Made by a program: the position numbers and the translations under genes. Source: Chitinimonas arctica (GTDB taxonomy: Bacteria > Pseudomonadota > Gammaproteobacteria > Burkholderiales > Chitinimonadaceae). From it: a stretch of DNA of 64,000 bases. The DNA lies in assembly GCF_007431345.1 (NCBI RefSeq), contig NZ_CP041730.1, forward strand, positions 2,480,001 to 2,544,000. The letters run 5' to 3'. Below, piece by piece: positions 61,429-64,000 of the stretch (positions within the stretch are counted from its first letter, which is position 1; each line of letters opens with the position of its first letter). A model generated the notes under the pieces. It was not told the origin of the DNA and made no database searches. It saw nothing but the letters and a program-made list of their open reading frames with translations.

Positions 61429-62291
61429 AGCACTGGCTGTTTTTGATCGCTTGTCTGCCGGTCTGGGCGAATGGCATCGAAGTGCGCGACGACGCGGATA
61501 GACTAATCAAGCTGACGCAGCCGGCGCGCCGCATCGTCAGCCTGAGTCCGCATGCCACCGAACTGCTCTACGCGATCGGTGCGGCCGACAAGCTGGTGGG
61601 CCGCGACGGCGCCAGCGATTATCCGGCGGCGGCCAAGCGCTTGCCGGCGGTAGGCCAGTATGGTGCCTTCAATGTAGAAGCCATCGTGGCGCTGCGGCCG
61701 GATCTGGTGGTGGCCTGGGAAGGACCGCAAGCCGGGCCGGCCACCAAGCGTCTGCGTGAATTGGGTATCGCCGTGTTCGCCAGCCAACCGGGCAGCGTGG
61801 CCGCCATCGGCAGCAGCCTGCGTGGACTAGGGCAGTTGAGTGGCCAAGGCAGCCAGGCCGAGGCCGCGGCACAGGCTTTCGAGCAGGGTTGGCGCGCGCT
61901 GGAGCAGCGTTACCGGCAGGCCAGGCCCTTGCAGGTCGTGACCCAGGTGGGCGACGAACCGGCCATGACGGTCAATGATAAGCAGTTCGTCGCCGCCGTA
62001 TTGCGTAGCTGTGGTACCCGAAACCCCTTCGGCGGCGAGCCCGCCGCAATCCCCCTGTTGTCGGCCGAAGCGCTGCTGGCGGCCAAGCCGGACGCCGTGG
62101 TGGCATTGGCCGAGGCCAGCACCGCGCAGCAATGGTTCGCCCGTTGGCGTGGACTGCCGTTCCGGCCCGCCTACCTGGCGGTCGAGCCGGACAGCCTGGG
62201 GCGCCCCGGCCTGCGTGTGCTGCCGGCCGCCGTCGCCCTGTGCAAGCGGCTCGATGCGCTGCGACGGGCCACGCCGACCAAAATCGACTAG
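61425..62291 (+). CDS. BtuF-like cobalamin or siderophore-type ABC substrate-binding protein
   Basis: A 288-residue periplasmic binding protein of the helical backbone class: signal peptide (KHWLFLIACLPVWANG), then RIVSLSPHATELLYAIGAADKLVG, VGQYGAFNVEAIVALRPDLVVAW and LLSAEALLAAKPDAVVAL. It resembles BtuF, but without neighbouring btuC/btuD the ligand could be cobalamin or another metal chelate. It is translationally coupled to ylqF. Confidence 0.9.
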   Translation: MKHWLFLIACLPVWANGIEVRDDADRLIKLTQPARRIVSLSPHATELLYAIGAADKLVGRDGASDYPAAAKRLPAVGQYGAFNVEAIVALRPDLVVAWEGPQAGPATKRLRELGIAVFASQPGSVAAIGSSLRGLGQLSGQGSQAEAAAQAFEQGWRALEQRYRQARPLQVVTQVGDEPAMTVNDKQFVAAVLRSCGTRNPFGGEPAAIPLLSAEALLAAKPDAVVALAEASTAQQWFARWRGLPFRPAYLAVEPDSLGRPGLRVLPAAVALCKRLDALRRATPTKID

Positions 62292-62323
62292 AATTTGTCG
62301 CAACGCCCACAGTGAAGGCCGCC

Positions 62324-62539
62324 ATGGACGCCGATCTCCAATACCTCGAAGACCGAATTACCGCGCTGGCACAGCTATGCCAGCAGTTGCGTACCGAAAA
62401 CGTCGCGCTGCGCGAGACCGTCGTTGCCCTGAAGAGCGACAACCGCCGCCTGCTCGACAAGGTGGAAGGCGCCAAGGCGCGTGTCGAGACACTGCTGGGG
62501 CAGTTCCCTGCCGAAGCCCTGCCGGAGGATGTCGAATGA
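62324..62539 (+). CDS. Short coiled-coil protein, ZapB-like (TIGR02449-type)
   Basis: A 71-residue protein that is one long coiled coil (LEDRITALAQLCQQLRTENVALRETVVALKSDNRRLLDKVEGA). It sits directly before zapA with an ATGA overlap, the position of the TIGR02449 family in beta- and gammaproteobacteria. It likely helps cell division with ZapA. GTG62312 is an alternative start. Confidence 0.88.
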   Translation: MDADLQYLEDRITALAQLCQQLRTENVALRETVVALKSDNRRLLDKVEGAKARVETLLGQFPAEALPEDVE

Positions 62540-62844
62540 GCGAGATCAAACAACTCGACGTAACCATCATGGGCCGCGAGTTCCGCATCGCTTGCCCACC
62601 GGAAGAAGAGTTGGCCTTGATGGAAGCGGTTGCGTTCCTGGATCGAAAGATGCGTGAGATTCGCGATAGCGGCAATGTGATGGGTATTGATAAGATTGCC
62701 ATCATGGCTGCGTTGAACATTTCGCATGAGTTCATGAACACCCGCGTTACAGGTGGTTTGGATGTTGCCGACTTTAAGCGTAGAATCGGCCGCATGCAGG
62801 AAACCATCGACGAGGCGTTCAAGGAACAGCAGCAGTTGTTTTGA
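62536..62844 (+). CDS. zapA: Cell division protein ZapA
   Basis: ZapA binds and bundles FtsZ at the division ring. The 102-residue protein has KQLDVTIMGREFRIACPPEEE and the RIGRMQETIDEAFKEQQQ coiled-coil tail. It is followed by 6S RNA and the cyclo-ligase gene, the conserved order in proteobacteria. Confidence 0.95.
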   Translation: MSEIKQLDVTIMGREFRIACPPEEELALMEAVAFLDRKMREIRDSGNVMGIDKIAIMAALNISHEFMNTRVTGGLDVADFKRRIGRMQETIDEAFKEQQQLF

Positions 62845-62879
62845 ACGTGGCCTCCCGTTTTTCTGCACCGAGTCATAAA

Positions 62880-63058
62880 GTTTCCCTGCGGCGTTCGTTC
62901 CGGCTCAGTATTCTTTGAACCAATATACTGACCTAGCTGCTGGCGTAGCGCGCTTGTTGCGCGCATCCCTCTGACGGATGTGCCTGATAGTGTGTAGCTG
63001 GTGGCGCCTTGAACCTTTGGTTCAAGATATGGGCCGGGACGGCGCCCGCGGGGATCCC
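62880..63058 (+). ncRNA. ssrS: 6S RNA
   Basis: The sequence lies between zapA and the 5-FCL gene, the standard ssrS locus. It has the 3' hairpin CCTTGAACC...GGTTCAAG (about 63007-63026), the following GGGCCGGGACGGCGCCCG, and a 5' TCCCTGCGGCG (from 62883) able to pair with CGCGGGGA (63047-63054) as the closing stem. The central part is rich in GC bulges typical of the open-complex mimic. 6S RNA binds RNA polymerase holoenzyme in stationary phase. Ends are approximate. Confidence 0.88.
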
Positions 63059-63097
63059 CACGCTGCTAAGGGATGTTGCGGGTAATCAGCCCTCAAT

Positions 63098-63238
63098 TCA
63101 CCACCCGGCAAAGCCGGGCGCTTACGGTCCGTGGCAAATGAACCATCCCTTCGCTTTATATAGCCCTACTCCCCCCGCCCTCGCCGCCGCGAGGGAGCCT
63201 CGCTGACGCTCGTAAGCGCGTTAAATCAGTGTTTCCCT
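63098..63238. repeat. Dispersed intergenic repeat, copy B
   Basis: A second copy, about 141 bases, of the repeat at 33971-34109 in the same orientation, with the same two hairpins and the same right end TAAATCAGTGTTTCCCT. The interior is changed over about 35 bases. The right end overlaps the first three codons of the cyclo-ligase gene, so the repeat appears to supply its GTG start. Confidence 0.85.
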
Positions 63239-63843
63239 CTTCCCAGAAGAATACAAGCGACAAAGCGAACCTGCGCCGTGAACTACGCCGGCGGCGGATG
63301 GCCTTGTCCGCTGTCCAGCGCCGCGCCGCTGAAGCGGCCGTTGCCCGCCGCGCCAAGCCTTTGCTCAAACGCGGCCGGCGCATTGCCGCCTATACCGCCG
63401 TGGGTTCCGAATTGTCGCTGGCACCCTTGATTCGCCTGGCGCGGGCCAGGGGCGTCGAGATCTGGCTGCCCTTGGTACCGCGCCGGGGCCGCCGCTTGCG
63501 CTTCGCCCGGCTGGATGACCCAAGCGGCCAGTGGCGAGCCAATCGCTATGGCATCCAGGAGTTCGTCAGCCGCCGCCATATCGGCGCGCAGCGGCTGGAC
63601 CTGGTGCTCTTGCCCTTGCTGGGTTTTGACGAAGAGGGCGGCCGTTTGGGCCAAGGCGGCGGTTATTACGATTGCACCCTGGCTTTTCGTGGCCGGCGGC
63701 GACAATGGAAAAAGCCCCGCCTGATCGGCGTGGCCTTCGCATGCCAAGGGCTGGCGCGCCTGCCGCGCGAACCCCACGATGTGCTATTGGATGCGATCCT
63801 GACGGAGCAAGGGCTGCGGCGCAGCGCGGCGGCGGCCAGCTGA
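63229..63843 (+). CDS. ygfA: 5-formyltetrahydrofolate cyclo-ligase
   Basis: The enzyme converts 5-formyl-THF to 5,10-methenyl-THF with ATP. The 204-residue product has KANLRRELRRRR at the N-terminus, LVPRRGRRLRFARLDD, and the signature LLPLLGFDEEGGRLGQGGGYYD. No ATG precedes the conserved Lys-x-x-Leu-Arg segment; GTG63229 is the only usual start and lies inside the repeat. If instead the ATG at 63298 were used, conserved sequence would be lost. Confidence 0.93.
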   Translation: MFPSSQKNTSDKANLRRELRRRRMALSAVQRRAAEAAVARRAKPLLKRGRRIAAYTAVGSELSLAPLIRLARARGVEIWLPLVPRRGRRLRFARLDDPSGQWRANRYGIQEFVSRRHIGAQRLDLVLLPLLGFDEEGGRLGQGGGYYDCTLAFRGRRRQWKKPRLIGVAFACQGLARLPREPHDVLLDAILTEQGLRRSAAAAS

Positions 63844-64000
63844 TCAATCGGGTGGGGGCGCCGAGACCGCCAACGGGCAAACTTGCAGAAACAAGCGGGC
63901 GATCTGCGGATACGCCGCTTTCAAGCCCGCTTCCAGCCGAGCCTGCTCGGCTGCCAATTGCTCCACGGTTTCCGCCACCAGCTCCGCCTTGATGGCCACC
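63844..64000 (-). CDS. C-terminal fragment of an unidentified protein (runs off the window)
   Basis: The minus strand is open to the window end and stops with TGA at 63844-63846. The last residues read VEQLAAEQARLEAGLKAAYP and then end SAPPPD, an alpha-helical, Ala/Glu-rich tail. Not enough to name the protein. It converges on the cyclo-ligase gene with no gap. Confidence 0.45.
   Translation of the reverse strand, partial: VAIKAELVAETVEQLAAEQARLEAGLKAAYPQIARLFLQVCPLAVSAPPPD

Overview
The window reads as a chromosomal segment of a GC-rich betaproteobacterium, most likely from the Neisseriales or Burkholderiales side. The supporting evidence is the yqgE-ruvX-pyrB-pyrC' cluster with a degenerate dihydroorotase, a class I PHA synthase, a tkt-gap-pgk-fba cluster with a Calvin-type class II aldolase, a fused indolepyruvate ferredoxin oxidoreductase, and the zapB-like/zapA/6S RNA/5-FCL arrangement. 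Genus cannot be fixed from the sequence alone. No tRNA, rRNA, CRISPR array, complete insertion sequence or prophage was seen.

Layout. 1-13.7 kb: photolyase 5' end, pyrimidine genes, acyl-CoA-binding protein, parC, queuosine genes queE/queC, a copper chaperone, msrQ, proB, then an LRR protein with a TIR-like C-terminus and a GNAT-DUF924 fusion. 13.8-22.1 kb: secreted tricorn-like protease, phaC, a glyoxalase-fold protein with a WYL regulator, trhO and rlmF. 22.1-28.9 kb is accessory: a secreted hydrolase overlapping a membrane-anchored partner, a PEP-CTERM-like protein, an orphan AbrB-type protein, and a three-gene ABC-3C conflict-type operon preceded by an orphan RelB/DinJ antitoxin. 28.9-41.6 kb: sbcDC, a periplasmic solute-binding protein, and tkt-gap-pgk-DUF4349-fba. 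41.6-46.2 kb: an AT-rich island with an unknown 267-residue protein and a 1142-residue protein carrying all the motifs of a PPP-type metallophosphatase. 46.4-64 kb: an aminotransferase, two tandem NHL-repeat lipoproteins, dgkA, fadH, fused indolepyruvate oxidoreductase, DinB, a TlpA-like thioredoxin, ylqF, a BtuF-like protein, zapB-like/zapA, 6S RNA and 5-formyltetrahydrofolate cyclo-ligase.

How the genes work together. PyrB and the pseudo-DHOase PyrC' probably form one ATCase complex. The tkt-fba block is a central-carbon module with hairpins and repeated TGTAGT motifs around gap. fadH and the indolepyruvate oxidoreductase diverge from a shared region with two strong palindromes, which fits a catabolic regulon for fatty and branched-chain or aromatic acids. 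SbcC and SbcD form one nuclease complex. The ABC-3C genes are linked by ATGA and TTGA stop/start overlaps, so they are translationally coupled.

The most promising candidates for poorly described biology are the ABC-3C/antitoxin locus, the AT-rich phosphatase island, the LRR-TIR-like protein, the overlapping hydrolase/anchor pair, and a ~140-bp intergenic repeat present at 33.97 kb and 63.10 kb whose second copy supplies the start codon of the cyclo-ligase gene.
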